This document shows positions 1 to 8,193 of a stretch of 64,000 nucleotides of DNA, piece by piece. Source of the stretch: Cytophagales bacterium UBA2561. Lineage in GTDB: Bacteria > Bacteroidota > Bacteroidia > Cytophagales > Thermoflexibacteraceae. The stretch is taken from NCBI GenBank assembly GCA_002340355.1, contig DDLX01000018.1, positions 310,001-374,000 of the forward strand. Direction: 5' to 3'. The first letter of the stretch is position 1; each line of letters starts with the position of its first letter. The notes below the pieces were generated by a model. It saw only the letters and a program-made list of their open reading frames with translations, ran no database searches and had not been told where the DNA came from. The position numbers were made by a program, and so were the translations under genes.

Positions 1-2760
1 TACGATGGAAATTTTTGGACACAAATCAAGACAGGTTATGCTGTAAATGATTTGGCAATAGCCAATGATCAAATTTTTACGGCAGGTCGAGATGCTTGTG
101 GAATTATCTTTACAGATATTGATGGAAAAGAAAAATATAAATCCATTACTTCTCAACCCTTAGAAGGTAATTTTATTTCGATCAAAGTTATTGGTCAAAA
201 AGTTTATTTTATTTCATCTGTAAGGATTATTGAATATAATGCAGAAACAGACCAAATCCTCACCAATTTAGTTCCCAATAAGCAAGATGCTTTTCAAGAA
301 TGTTTTACATTGGCTGACCAAGTATTTATTAAAAGTAGTGACAAATATCTCTGGCAACTGAAAAAAGGCAAACTTTCGAAAACTAACATCCAACTTCCTG
401 ATAGCTTGCAGGCTTCTTTCGTCTTTGCTGAACCACTCCGAACTTCAGCACGAACATTTATTGGTACATTTGATGGACAATTTCTAATTTTTGATGGGAA
501 GCGTTTTCAGAACATAGATTTCGAAGATAGTAAATACCTAAAAAACAGTATTTTAACAAATGCTAAAATCTTAAATCGGAATTTAATGGTCTTTTCTACT
601 TTTCAAGGTGGATTAGTAATTCTTAAAATGAATGATAACAAAACATTCGAATTATCAAGTGATTTAGAAAACGGAACAGCTTACATCAATTATCAGAATG
701 GACTCCAAGACAATGAAATTTTGGCACTTGGAACAGATAAAAATAACGGAATTTGGGTTGCTCATGACTACGGATACAGTCGAATTGATTATGATTTACC
801 GATTAATCGTTTTGATTATTATGGTTTAGATGGAAATATTCTGGATGTCAAAACATTAGATAAAAAACTCTACGTAGCTACTGGAAATGGTATTTATTAT
901 TTAGATAAAGCTGATCGTGTATCTATTGAACAAATCATGGGGAAATTAATTGATAAGAAAACAATTACAGTAGAACGTTTGATTCAAAATCCACGCTGGC
1001 AAAAACATCTCAAAACAAACGAAAAATCAAATAATAAAGCACTCCGAATTTTACAGAAAAAATCAGAAAAACAAACCAAAAAACTCACTCGAAAAGAAAA
1101 ACGAGCCTTAAAGCGTAAGCGAAATAACACTCAAAAAAACGTAGAAAATCCTGAAACAAAAAAGGCTAAAAAGAAAAAGGGATTTTGGAAACGAATTTTT
1201 GGTAAAAAGGAGAAGGAAAAACAAGTAAATGAAGCTAAAGAAAAGTCACAAACAGAGAAAATTGTCAAAGCAGTTGTTACAAAACAGACAGCAAGAAAAA
1301 CGATCCCTAAGACCATTTCCGTAACAGAAACTGTTGAAACCAAAGCTGACCCTATGCTTTTACTAAAACGTGACCTCGCCTTAAAATCAGTCAAATATTT
1401 ATTCAAGAAAATACCCAATCTTGAAGGAAAATTCAAACGACTAGTCCCATATAAAGATGGTCTTTTGGCAAGTGGACATAATGGCATTTTCTTTATTAAA
1501 GGAAAAGAAATCCGAAAAATTTCAGACTTAAATGTGGCTCATTTATACATCCCAAAAGATAAGGATTATTTATGTGTAGTCACCTTAGATCGTGATTTTG
1601 CTATCATTTTTCCTGATAGAAATGAGACAAAACCAATTCTTTATGACCAAATAGATGATTTTTTAGGACGAATGACCCAAGACCGCACAGGAAATATCTG
1701 GGTTTGTGGAACAGATGCTGTTTATCAGCTCCAAATCAATGATAGTACAGGAATAGTATCACAGACCAAGAGTTATGCAATTGAAAATAAGGAGCTAGAC
1801 GATATTTATCCACTCCGAAAAGGGAAACGGCTCTATTTTGTCTCTTTGTCAGGGGTATATACTTTTGTGAATCAAAAATTAATAACTGAGCGAAAAATAC
1901 TCTCACAAATTACTCCTAATTCTAAAATTATCAGTCAAAGTGATGAATTAATTTGGATTTTTGATAATCTACATTGGTATAACAGTAATGGAGATGAAAG
2001 TCAATTTTTAAGTTTATTGAATTGTATTCCGAATTTAAGTAATGTTATCGTAGATGAAAATCGTCAAATTTGGGTAGTGAATCGTCAAAATCAATTGTAT
2101 TGTTTTGATATCAAGCGAAAATATACACCAAAAAACTATGAATTATTTTTAGATCATGTTCGAAATGACCAAGGTATATTACTTTCCTTAGATGACTTGG
2201 TGTTTGATTATGACTTAGGTGGGATTGGATTTCGCTTCAATATGCCTGATTATTTTAGTGGTGAAAAATTGGAATTTCGATATCTTTTGAAGGGCAAAAT
2301 GCAAGAGTGGTCGGCATGGAATCGGAATGCAACGGTGATTTTTCCACCTCTCGAAAATGGTTCTTATACACTTTTGGTAGAGTGTCGGGATGCCTTCGGA
2401 AATGTAGCTAAAAAGGAAGTGCCATTCAAAGTAAATCCTCCATACTGGCGAACAATCTGGTTTATGAGTTTGGAGCTACTCTTTTTTGGTGGTTTGTTTG
2501 GTTTAATAATGTGGGTAAATAAAAAGTTTAATTTTGAAGGAATTATTTGGGTCAAAGGAATTATTACGATGTTGGTTTTGATTTTGTGTATGGAATTTAT
2601 CAAAGTCAATGTACAGGTTTACTTTGGTTTAGATGGTTCTTCGCCCGTAGAAGATTTTGGTTTAGAGGTTTTTATGGCATTACTTCTTTTCCCTCTAGAA
2701 CGTCTCCTGAGTCGAGCTATCCGAAAACCTTCGTCCAGAGAAAAATCAGCATTCTCTTAA
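1..2760 (+). CDS. Two-component-regulator propeller / Y_Y_Y domain membrane protein (5' end outside window)
   Basis: The reading frame is open from base 1, so the N terminus lies outside the window. An in-frame TTG at 52 is not convincing as the true start. Most of the visible 919 residues look like beta-propeller repeats of the two-component regulator type (for example GNIWVCGTDAVYQL, GIWVAHDYGYSRIDY). A Y_Y_Y-like sandwich follows around residues 735-815 (ENGSYTLLVECRDAFGN), then three hydrophobic segments encoded at about 2458-2520, 2545-2610 and 2665-2710. A very Lys/Arg-rich low-complexity insert lies at about residues 337-430, between propeller stretches. Relatives usually end in a histidine kinase, LytTR or HTH output domain, but here the protein stops after the membrane segments. 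It is probably an envelope sensor or scaffold. The fold is fairly sure; the role is unknown. Confidence 0.75.
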   Translation, partial: YDGNFWTQIKTGYAVNDLAIANDQIFTAGRDACGIIFTDIDGKEKYKSITSQPLEGNFISIKVIGQKVYFISSVRIIEYNAETDQILTNLVPNKQDAFQECFTLADQVFIKSSDKYLWQLKKGKLSKTNIQLPDSLQASFVFAEPLRTSARTFIGTFDGQFLIFDGKRFQNIDFEDSKYLKNSILTNAKILNRNLMVFSTFQGGLVILKMNDNKTFELSSDLENGTAYINYQNGLQDNEILALGTDKNNGIWVAHDYGYSRIDYDLPINRFDYYGLDGNILDVKTLDKKLYVATGNGIYYLDKADRVSIEQIMGKLIDKKTITVERLIQNPRWQKHLKTNEKSNNKALRILQKKSEKQTKKLTRKEKRALKRKRNNTQKNVENPETKKAKKKKGFWKRIFGKKEKEKQVNEAKEKSQTEKIVKAVVTKQTARKTIPKTISVTETVETKADPMLLLKRDLALKSVKYLFKKIPNLEGKFKRLVPYKDGLLASGHNGIFFIKGKEIRKISDLNVAHLYIPKDKDYLCVVTLDRDFAIIFPDRNETKPILYDQIDDFLGRMTQDRTGNIWVCGTDAVYQLQINDSTGIVSQTKSYAIENKELDDIYPLRKGKRLYFVSLSGVYTFVNQKLITERKILSQITPNSKIISQSDELIWIFDNLHWYNSNGDESQFLSLLNCIPNLSNVIVDENRQIWVVNRQNQLYCFDIKRKYTPKNYELFLDHVRNDQGILLSLDDLVFDYDLGGIGFRFNMPDYFSGEKLEFRYLLKGKMQEWSAWNRNATVIFPPLENGSYTLLVECRDAFGNVAKKEVPFKVNPPYWRTIWFMSLELLFFGGLFGLIMWVNKKFNFEGIIWVKGIITMLVLILCMEFIKVNVQVYFGLDGSSPVEDFGLEVFMALLLFPLERLLSRAIRKPSSREKSAFS

Positions 2761-3001
2761 TTAATTTTCGTAAAACCTATTTTGTAGTTAATTGTATACT
2801 CATAATCAACTAGTTTGCAGTATAGTGAAAATTATATGAGAAAATATAGTTATTAGTAGAATAATAACCCTAAAAGTCGTTTTTACATTTTTTCAAGAAT
2901 TCAATCCTTTTTTTGTTACCTTGCTTTTCCAAAAATTTTTAGTTTCATCACAACAAAGATTTTTGAGGTTATTTATTGAATTTCTGCTAAAAAAGTACAT
3001 T

Positions 3002-4249
3002 ATGAATCAATTGCCGCATTTTGAAAAAATCAAACAAGCTGCACGCATTCTGAATGGATTGGAAGCTGACCAAATTAATGCCATTCTAACGGACTTAGCG
3101 GCTGCTACTCTCAAGGCAACTGAAGCCATTTTAGAGGCGAATGAGCAAGACTTACAACGGATGGAGAAAACCAATCCAAAATATGACCGCCTTCAACTTA
3201 CTCCCGAACGTATCCAAAACATTTCAGATGATATTCTGAATGTCAGTAAATTACCAAATCCTTTAGGCAAAGTTCTGGTAGAAAGAACGCTTGAAAATGG
3301 TTTATTATTGCAAAAAACTTCTGTACCCTTGGGAGTAATTGGCATTATTTACGAAGCTCGTCCAAATGTAACGTTCGATGTTTTTTCATTATGCTTAAAA
3401 TCAGGAAATGCTTGTTTGCTCAAAGGAGGTTCTGATGCTGAATTTTCTAATTTAGCTATTTTAAAGGTGATTCATCAAGTACTTGAAAAATATCAAATTA
3501 CGACAGATATTGTTCAACTTTTACCGACTGACCGAGAAGCCACACGAGAAATGCTGAATGCCGTAGGCTATGTAGATATTATTATTCCAAGAGGTAGTCA
3601 AGGTTTGATTAATTTTGTACGTCAAAATGCTCAAGTTCCTGTAATTGAGACAGGTGCAGGAATTGTACATACTTATTTTGACGAGTTTGCTGATTTAGAA
3701 AAAGGTAAAAATATTGTAACTAATGCGAAAACTCGCCGTGTAAGTGTTTGTAATGCTTTGGATTGTTTACTTATTCATGAAAGTAGATTGTCGAATTTAC
3801 CTGAAATTACTCAATTTTTAGGAGAAAAGCACGTACAAATTTTTGCGGATTCTAAAGCTTTGAAAGTTTTACAAGGAAATTATCCTGAGAATTTATTGGC
3901 ATTAGCTAATGAAACTCACTTTGGAACGGAATTTTTAGACTATAAAATGTCTATTAAAACGGTTACTAATTTAAACGAAGCCTTAGATCATATCGCCAAG
4001 TATAGTTCTACACATAGTGAAGCAATTATTTCTGAAAATCAGGAAGTTATTGACAAGTTTTTGCGAAGTGTAGATGCAGCTGCCGTGTATGCCAATACTT
4101 CTACGGCTTTTACGGACGGCGCACAATTTGGGCTTGGTGCAGAAATTGGAATTAGTACCCAAAAATTACACGCAAGAGGTCCGATGGCTCTGGAAGAATT
4201 GACCAGTTACAAATGGATCATTCGAGGAGAAGGACAAATTCGAAGTTAG
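3002..4249 (+). CDS. proA: Glutamate-5-semialdehyde dehydrogenase (gamma-glutamyl phosphate reductase)
   Basis: ProA reduces gamma-glutamyl phosphate to glutamate-5-semialdehyde with NADPH, the second step of proline synthesis in the cytoplasm. The 415-residue product has the usual family length. The expected blocks are visible: [17 protein letters not shown] (about 111-127), the [12 protein letters not shown] segment, and the catalytic cysteine C250 in [10 protein letters not shown]. The ATG at 3002 is chosen because the family homology starts with [15 protein letters not shown]; the frame also runs upstream to a TTG at 2921, which would add 27 unlikely residues. proB and proC are not in the window, so the gene stands alone here. 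It is followed by a 13-bp hairpin at 4271-4303. Confidence 0.95.
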   Translation: MNQLPHFEKIKQAARILNGLEADQINAILTDLAAATLKATEAILEANEQDLQRMEKTNPKYDRLQLTPERIQNISDDILNVSKLPNPLGKVLVERTLENGLLLQKTSVPLGVIGIIYEARPNVTFDVFSLCLKSGNACLLKGGSDAEFSNLAILKVIHQVLEKYQITTDIVQLLPTDREATREMLNAVGYVDIIIPRGSQGLINFVRQNAQVPVIETGAGIVHTYFDEFADLEKGKNIVTNAKTRRVSVCNALDCLLIHESRLSNLPEITQFLGEKHVQIFADSKALKVLQGNYPENLLALANETHFGTEFLDYKMSIKTVTNLNEALDHIAKYSSTHSEAIISENQEVIDKFLRSVDAAAVYANTSTAFTDGAQFGLGAEIGISTQKLHARGPMALEELTSYKWIIRGEGQIRS

Positions 4250-4270
4250 TTTTTTGATAATCATATCAAT

Positions 4271-4303
4271 AGACTTGCTAAATTTTGAGGATTTAGCAAG
4301 TCT
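4271..4303. terminator. 13-bp perfect hairpin between convergent proA and Uma2 genes
   Basis: Bases 4271-4283 (AGACTTGCTAAAT) are the exact reverse complement of 4291-4303, with a 7-base loop. It lies between two convergent genes, so it could serve both. Neither side carries a proper T run, so its strength as an intrinsic terminator is uncertain. The same style of hairpin, with an arm resembling ACTTRSYARG, follows several other genes in the window. Confidence 0.6.
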
Positions 4304-4310
4304 AGTAGGA

Positions 4311-4910
4311 TTAAATTTCTTCAAAGATTTCGGTTAAATCTACTTTTAAATCAGGAAATAAATTAGGGCTAATTTCTTCATTTTCAACATACATCCCTTC
4401 TAATTGATATTTTCCTTCTGTCAATACAAATTTTTGAATCATTTTTTGATCAGGGAAAGCAATCCAATATTCTGTCACGCCATATTCTTGGTAAATTTTA
4501 AATTTATCTTTTAAGTCCGTCTTAGGATTGCTATCCGATAAAATTTCAATAATGAAATCGGGTGCACCCAAACAGCCCCTTTGATCAATTTTACTTCGGT
4601 CACAAATCACACAAATATCAGGTTGTACTACCGTAAAAATATCCTTATCCGCCAACATGGATTTTCGTTCACTGTAAAATCGCACATCAAAGGGTGCGTG
4701 AAATACTTTACAAGGTTTTTGACTTTGCCTAATATAACTTTTAAAAGTAGTAAAAAGATTTCCACTAATTTCTTGATGAAAAGAACTCGGGGCTGCCAAC
4801 TTTTGTAAGTAGCCCTTGAGTAACTCAAGCCGTTCCGTAAACTGCCATTTTATATAATCAGCATACGAATATTTTTTTGTAAAGTCTAAATGAGAAAGTG
4901 ATGTAACCAT
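4311..4910 (-). CDS. Uma2 family (DUF820) putative restriction-endonuclease-fold protein
   Basis: The 199-residue protein matches the Uma2/DUF820 pattern: a PDICVICD segment, then APDFIIEILSDSN, a conserved Lys in DLKDKFKIYQEYGV, and TEYWIAFPDQKMIQKF near the end. The spaced D, E and K residues fit the PD-(D/E)XK nuclease fold known for the family. Its biological role is not established; it may act on nucleic acid or be a derived non-catalytic form. It begins 21 bases after the stop of the ECF sigma factor on the same strand, so the two could be co-transcribed. A second, divergent Uma2 protein is at 21375-22004. Confidence 0.85.
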   Translation of the reverse strand: MVTSLSHLDFTKKYSYADYIKWQFTERLELLKGYLQKLAAPSSFHQEISGNLFTTFKSYIRQSQKPCKVFHAPFDVRFYSERKSMLADKDIFTVVQPDICVICDRSKIDQRGCLGAPDFIIEILSDSNPKTDLKDKFKIYQEYGVTEYWIAFPDQKMIQKFVLTEGKYQLEGMYVENEEISPNLFPDLKVDLTEIFEEI

Positions 4911-4931
4911 TTTTAAGGTATTAATTTTTCG

Positions 4932-5606
4932 TTATTCCTCTTCTTGTTCTTGAGGCTGAATCCCACCTTTATATCCCATAGATTGGGCATAACCTTGTAA
5001 TTTTCCTTTGAGAATATTTCGGGCGCGGTGCAATCGAGAACGTACTGTACCCACAGGAATATCTAAAATTTTTGCCATTTCTTCATAAGTAAATCCCTCT
5101 AAATCACACAGAATAATGACCATCCGAAAATCAGTTCCTAAGGAATTAATGGCATTGGTTACTTCATCGCCTATTTTATCTTGCATGGTTTCAGTACGCA
5201 AGTCAATAGTAATATTATCATCCGTTCCTTCTGAATTATAGATATTTTCAACTTCCTGATAATCGACCTTTGCAGGTTGTTTATTTTTTTTGCGGAAATC
5301 ATTAATAAAACTATTCTTCATAATTTTGAAGAGCCACGCCTTTGCATTTGTGCCTCGTTCAAAGGAATTGATGAATCGAAAGGCTTTCAAATAAGTATCT
5401 TGTACCAAGTCTTTGGCATCATATTCAGACAGCGTCAATTTATAGGCAAAATTATACATCGAATCCACATGAGGCATTAATTCGGAATCGAAGACAATTT
5501 TTTTATCTTTTTCGCTGTATTCGGGACGTTTTTTCTTTTCTGTTTTGGTGTTTTCAGACATAATTATGCTCGGGGCGGTTGAGTATCTTGATGTATTTGT
5601 TACCAT
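4932..5606 (-). CDS. ECF RNA polymerase sigma factor (sigma-70 family, RpoE-like)
   Basis: This is an extracytoplasmic-function sigma factor of 224 residues, or 209 if the internal Met at 5561 is the real start; MSENTKTEKKK there looks like a natural N terminus. Region 2 is visible as SMYNFAYKLTLSEYDAKDLVQDTYLKAF followed by AWLFKIMKNSFINDFRKK. Region 4 is visible as ITYEEMAKI-like FTYEEMAKILDIPVGTVRSRLHRAR, the helix-turn-helix that binds the -35 element. The tail is acidic (QPQEQEEE). No anti-sigma factor gene is adjacent. The downstream neighbour is the Uma2 gene. The regulon cannot be told from the sequence. Confidence 0.92.
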   Translation of the reverse strand: MVTNTSRYSTAPSIIMSENTKTEKKKRPEYSEKDKKIVFDSELMPHVDSMYNFAYKLTLSEYDAKDLVQDTYLKAFRFINSFERGTNAKAWLFKIMKNSFINDFRKKNKQPAKVDYQEVENIYNSEGTDDNITIDLRTETMQDKIGDEVTNAINSLGTDFRMVIILCDLEGFTYEEMAKILDIPVGTVRSRLHRARNILKGKLQGYAQSMGYKGGIQPQEQEEE

Positions 5607-5962
5607 GAGGAATCATGTATTTTAAGGTGATGATGCTTGCCGTTCGTAGTAAATGTAATCAATGGTCAAAACACAAGGTGGCACTGAGGTTTTAAGAAAT
5701 CTAGCAAAAATCAAGCAATGATTTTTACTTTCGAGTGGTCTAAATTACAAAAAAATATGTATTTGTGTGAAAGATACGTATTTTGAGGTGATAAATTCTT
5801 TATTTTCTTACGCAAAAAAATCTTGCCATGTTTTCGAGAAGGGCTTTCATTAAGATATTATTAACCTCAAGACAGAACCAAAGAGATTTTGTAAGTATCA
5901 TCAAAAAACCTACTAAGCTCAATGACTTAGCAGGTTTATAAAACTATAGTCTTAATACTAAT
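5607..5962. other. Intergenic, 356 bp
   Basis: This AT-rich gap holds the upstream region of the sigma factor gene and, at its right end, the lpdA terminator (5906-5937). I see no open frame with coding character and no clear TAnnTTTG promoter. Confidence 0.6.
5903..5937 (-). terminator. Intrinsic terminator of lpdA
   Basis: Arms 5906-5917 and 5926-5937 pair over 12 bp with one G-U type mismatch. Read on the minus strand, the hairpin is followed directly by TTTTTTGA. It lies 26 bases past the lpdA stop. Confidence 0.8.
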
Positions 5963-7366
5963 TTATATATGAATTGCTCGATTGTCTGTCGCCGCAAGAC
6001 AAGCCTCTTTGATGGCTTCCGTAAAAGTTGGGTGAGCGTGTGACATTCGCGAAATATCTTCGGCAGAAGCTCGATACTCCATTGCAACAACTGCTTCGGC
6101 AATCATATCGGCAGCACGAGGTCCAATCATATGAACGCCCAAAATTTCATCCGTTTCGGCATCGGCTAATACTTTAATCAAACCATCGATATCCATACTT
6201 GCACGGGCGCGCCCTGATGCTCGGAAAGGAAATGAACCTGATTTAAATTTACGTCCTTGTTCCTTAAGCTCTTGTTCTGTATGTCCAACTCCAGCAACTT
6301 CAGGCCACGTATAAACTACCCCTGGGATAAGTAAATAATTGATATGTGGTTTCTGACCTGCAATTTTTTCAGCCACAAAAACGCCTTCTTCTTCAGCTTT
6401 ATGTGCTAACATTGCTCCTTTGACCACATCACCAATCGCATAAATACCTGATACCGAAGTTTCTAAATCTCCATTGACTTCAATTCGTCCTCGATCATCT
6501 AATTTAACTCCGATATTTTCTAATCCAAGCCCTTCGGTATAAGGTTTTCGACCAACAGAAACTAAACAATAATCTGCTTTGATTTCTACTTCTTTACCTT
6601 TTGGATTTTTAGCTTTAATAACTACCTCATCACCAACTGTCTCAGCATTAACTACTTCATGTTTGAACAGACATTTCATACCTTGTTTACGAAGTACTTT
6701 ACCGAGTTCTCGACCCAAGGTAACATCCATCGTAGGAATCAAACTTGGCATATACTCAATCACAGTCACTTTTGTACCCAATCGAGCATAAACTGACCCT
6801 AATTCTAAACCAATAACTCCACCACCAATGACTGCCATTGTTTTAGGAACTTCTTCCAATTTAAGGGCTTCAGTTGACGTAATAACTCGTTTTTTATCGT
6901 ATTTTGTAGGAGGAATAACTACTGGTTTTGAGCCCGTTGCAATAATGACCTTATCACTAGTAATTTGCTGTGTATCCCCACCTTCACGAGGTGTAATATT
7001 GATGGTATTTTTGTCTACAAATGAACCAACCCCCGTATAAACATCAATCTTATTTTTCTTCATTAAAAAATTGATGCCTTCGACTGTCTGAGAAACGACC
7101 TCTGTTTTTCGCTTCATCATCTGAGTCAAATTAACTTTCAAATTATCCAGTTCAATACCATGGGTTTTGAAAGTTTTTTCAGCATTGTGGTAATGCTCGG
7201 AGGAATCTAAAAGAGCCTTCGAAGGAATACAGCCCACATTCAGACACGTTCCGCCGAGGCTATTGTATTTTTCGATAATGGCAGTTTTGAAACCCAATTG
7301 TGTCGCTCGAATAGCTGCCACATATCCACCAGGTCCTGAACCAATTACCGTTACATCATATTTCAT
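5963..7366 (-). CDS. lpdA: Dihydrolipoyl dehydrogenase (E3)
   Basis: This flavoenzyme reoxidises dihydrolipoyl groups of 2-oxoacid dehydrogenase complexes with NAD+. The 467-residue length is typical. The FAD-binding GSGPGG lies at about 9-14. The redox-active disulfide is C41/C46 in LGGTCLNVGCIPSKALL. An NAD-binding GGGVIGLELGS is near 180, and the C-terminal dimer-interface catalytic His is in SHAHPTFTEAI. It is monocistronic, with its own terminator, and lies far from the E2 gene pdhC at 59216. In many Bacteroidota E3 is shared by the pyruvate, 2-oxoglutarate and branched-chain complexes, so assignment to one complex is not possible. Confidence 0.96.
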   Translation of the reverse strand: MKYDVTVIGSGPGGYVAAIRATQLGFKTAIIEKYNSLGGTCLNVGCIPSKALLDSSEHYHNAEKTFKTHGIELDNLKVNLTQMMKRKTEVVSQTVEGINFLMKKNKIDVYTGVGSFVDKNTINITPREGGDTQQITSDKVIIATGSKPVVIPPTKYDKKRVITSTEALKLEEVPKTMAVIGGGVIGLELGSVYARLGTKVTVIEYMPSLIPTMDVTLGRELGKVLRKQGMKCLFKHEVVNAETVGDEVVIKAKNPKGKEVEIKADYCLVSVGRKPYTEGLGLENIGVKLDDRGRIEVNGDLETSVSGIYAIGDVVKGAMLAHKAEEEGVFVAEKIAGQKPHINYLLIPGVVYTWPEVAGVGHTEQELKEQGRKFKSGSFPFRASGRARASMDIDGLIKVLADAETDEILGVHMIGPRAADMIAEAVVAMEYRASAEDISRMSHAHPTFTEAIKEACLAATDNRAIHI

Positions 7367-7547
7367 AATGAATATATTTTTGATAATTTATCTATAAAAT
7401 AATAATATTGGGAATATTCTGCGTGAAAATAGAGGATTATAACTAATTTTCAAACGAGATGTTAAAAGATTTCGCAATTCAGAAAAGGGAAAATCAGAAA
7501 GGATGGATTTTTAATAGGAAGCACTACATCAAAATAAGATAGGGAAG

Positions 7548-7615
7548 AAAACCTTTGATAAAATGATAAAATTTATTTTTTGTCCGTTTGCGGTTTGTCT
7601 TTCATCAAAGGTTTT
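7548..7615 (-). terminator. Long-loop hairpin after rplS (weak terminator candidate)
   Basis: Bases 7548-7559 (AAAACCTTTGAT) are exactly complementary to 7604-7615, with a 44-base loop. On the minus strand the second arm ends TTTTCTTCCC. It starts about 30 bases past the rplS stop. The long loop lowers confidence. Confidence 0.4.
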
Positions 7616-7644
7616 AACGATTTGAAGTCGATAAAAAATTTGAT

Positions 7645-8034
7645 TTACGAAACGACACGGCGTTCTTTAATTTTAGCCGACTTACCAAAACGCTGTCGTT
7701 GATAGTAAATTCGTGATTGACGAACCTTACCATGACGTACGATGTCAATTTGAGCAATATTAGGTGAAAGAAGCGGAAAAATTCGCTCTACACCAACACC
7801 GCCTGAGATCTTACGTACTGTGAAGGTTTCACCAGCTGTATTCGTATTTCGGCGTTGAATAACCACCCCTTGAAATTGCTGCACACGCTCTTTATTTCCT
7901 TCAATGATTTTTACGTGGACATTTACCGTATCACCTGCTTTAAAATCAGGGAGTTCCTTCCGTTTGGCAATATCTTCTTGCGCCACAAAACGGAATAACG
8001 CATCTCCTTTTAACTCTTTATCTTGAACGCTCAT
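7645..8034 (-). CDS. rplS: 50S ribosomal protein L19
   Basis: L19 sits at the 30S-50S interface of the ribosome. The 129-residue product carries the family blocks [48 protein letters not shown] and the basic segment [23 protein letters not shown]. It is transcribed alone here. In many other phyla rplS is grouped with trmD, rimM and rpsP, none of which is nearby. A good -33/-7 promoter of the Bacteroidota type lies at 8071-8100, about 40 bases upstream of the start. Confidence 0.97.
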   Translation of the reverse strand: MSVQDKELKGDALFRFVAQEDIAKRKELPDFKAGDTVNVHVKIIEGNKERVQQFQGVVIQRRNTNTAGETFTVRKISGGVGVERIFPLLSPNIAQIDIVRHGKVRQSRIYYQRQRFGKSAKIKERRVVS

Positions 8035-8070
8035 GATTTCTTGATTATCTTCGGATTAAAAAAACGACTG

Positions 8071-8100
8071 CAAAGGTACGGCTTTTTTTCGGGTTTCAAA
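8071..8100 (-). promoter_or_regulatory. Bacteroidota-type promoter of rplS
   Basis: On the minus strand a -7 box TACCTTTG occupies 8071-8078 and a TTTG -33 box occupies 8097-8100, separated by 18 bases. This fits the known TTTG-N19-TAnnTTTG consensus. Confidence 0.7.
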
Positions 8101-8149
8101 AGATTCTCAAAAAACTGACTTATAAATTTTTAATTTAGTTACTACAGAA

Positions 8150-8184
8150 AGACTTACCAAGTTTTCTAAAATCTTGATAAGTCT
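8150..8184 (-). terminator. Hairpin after the M16 protease gene
   Basis: Arms 8150-8161 and 8173-8184 (AGACTTACCAAG / CTTGATAAGTCT) pair with one mismatch. It lies just past the stop of the M16 gene on the minus strand. The following T run is poor. Confidence 0.55.
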
Positions 8185-8193
8185 CAATATTAT

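Noticed and set aside
2547..2813. 88-codon plus-strand frame at the end of the propeller gene
   Set aside because: It overlaps the true gene in another frame and has a composition unlike a protein; it is a shadow frame.
2917..2924. TACCTTGC as a -7 box for proA
   Set aside because: It departs from TAnnTTTG at two positions and has no convincing -33 box, so it was left out of the feature list.
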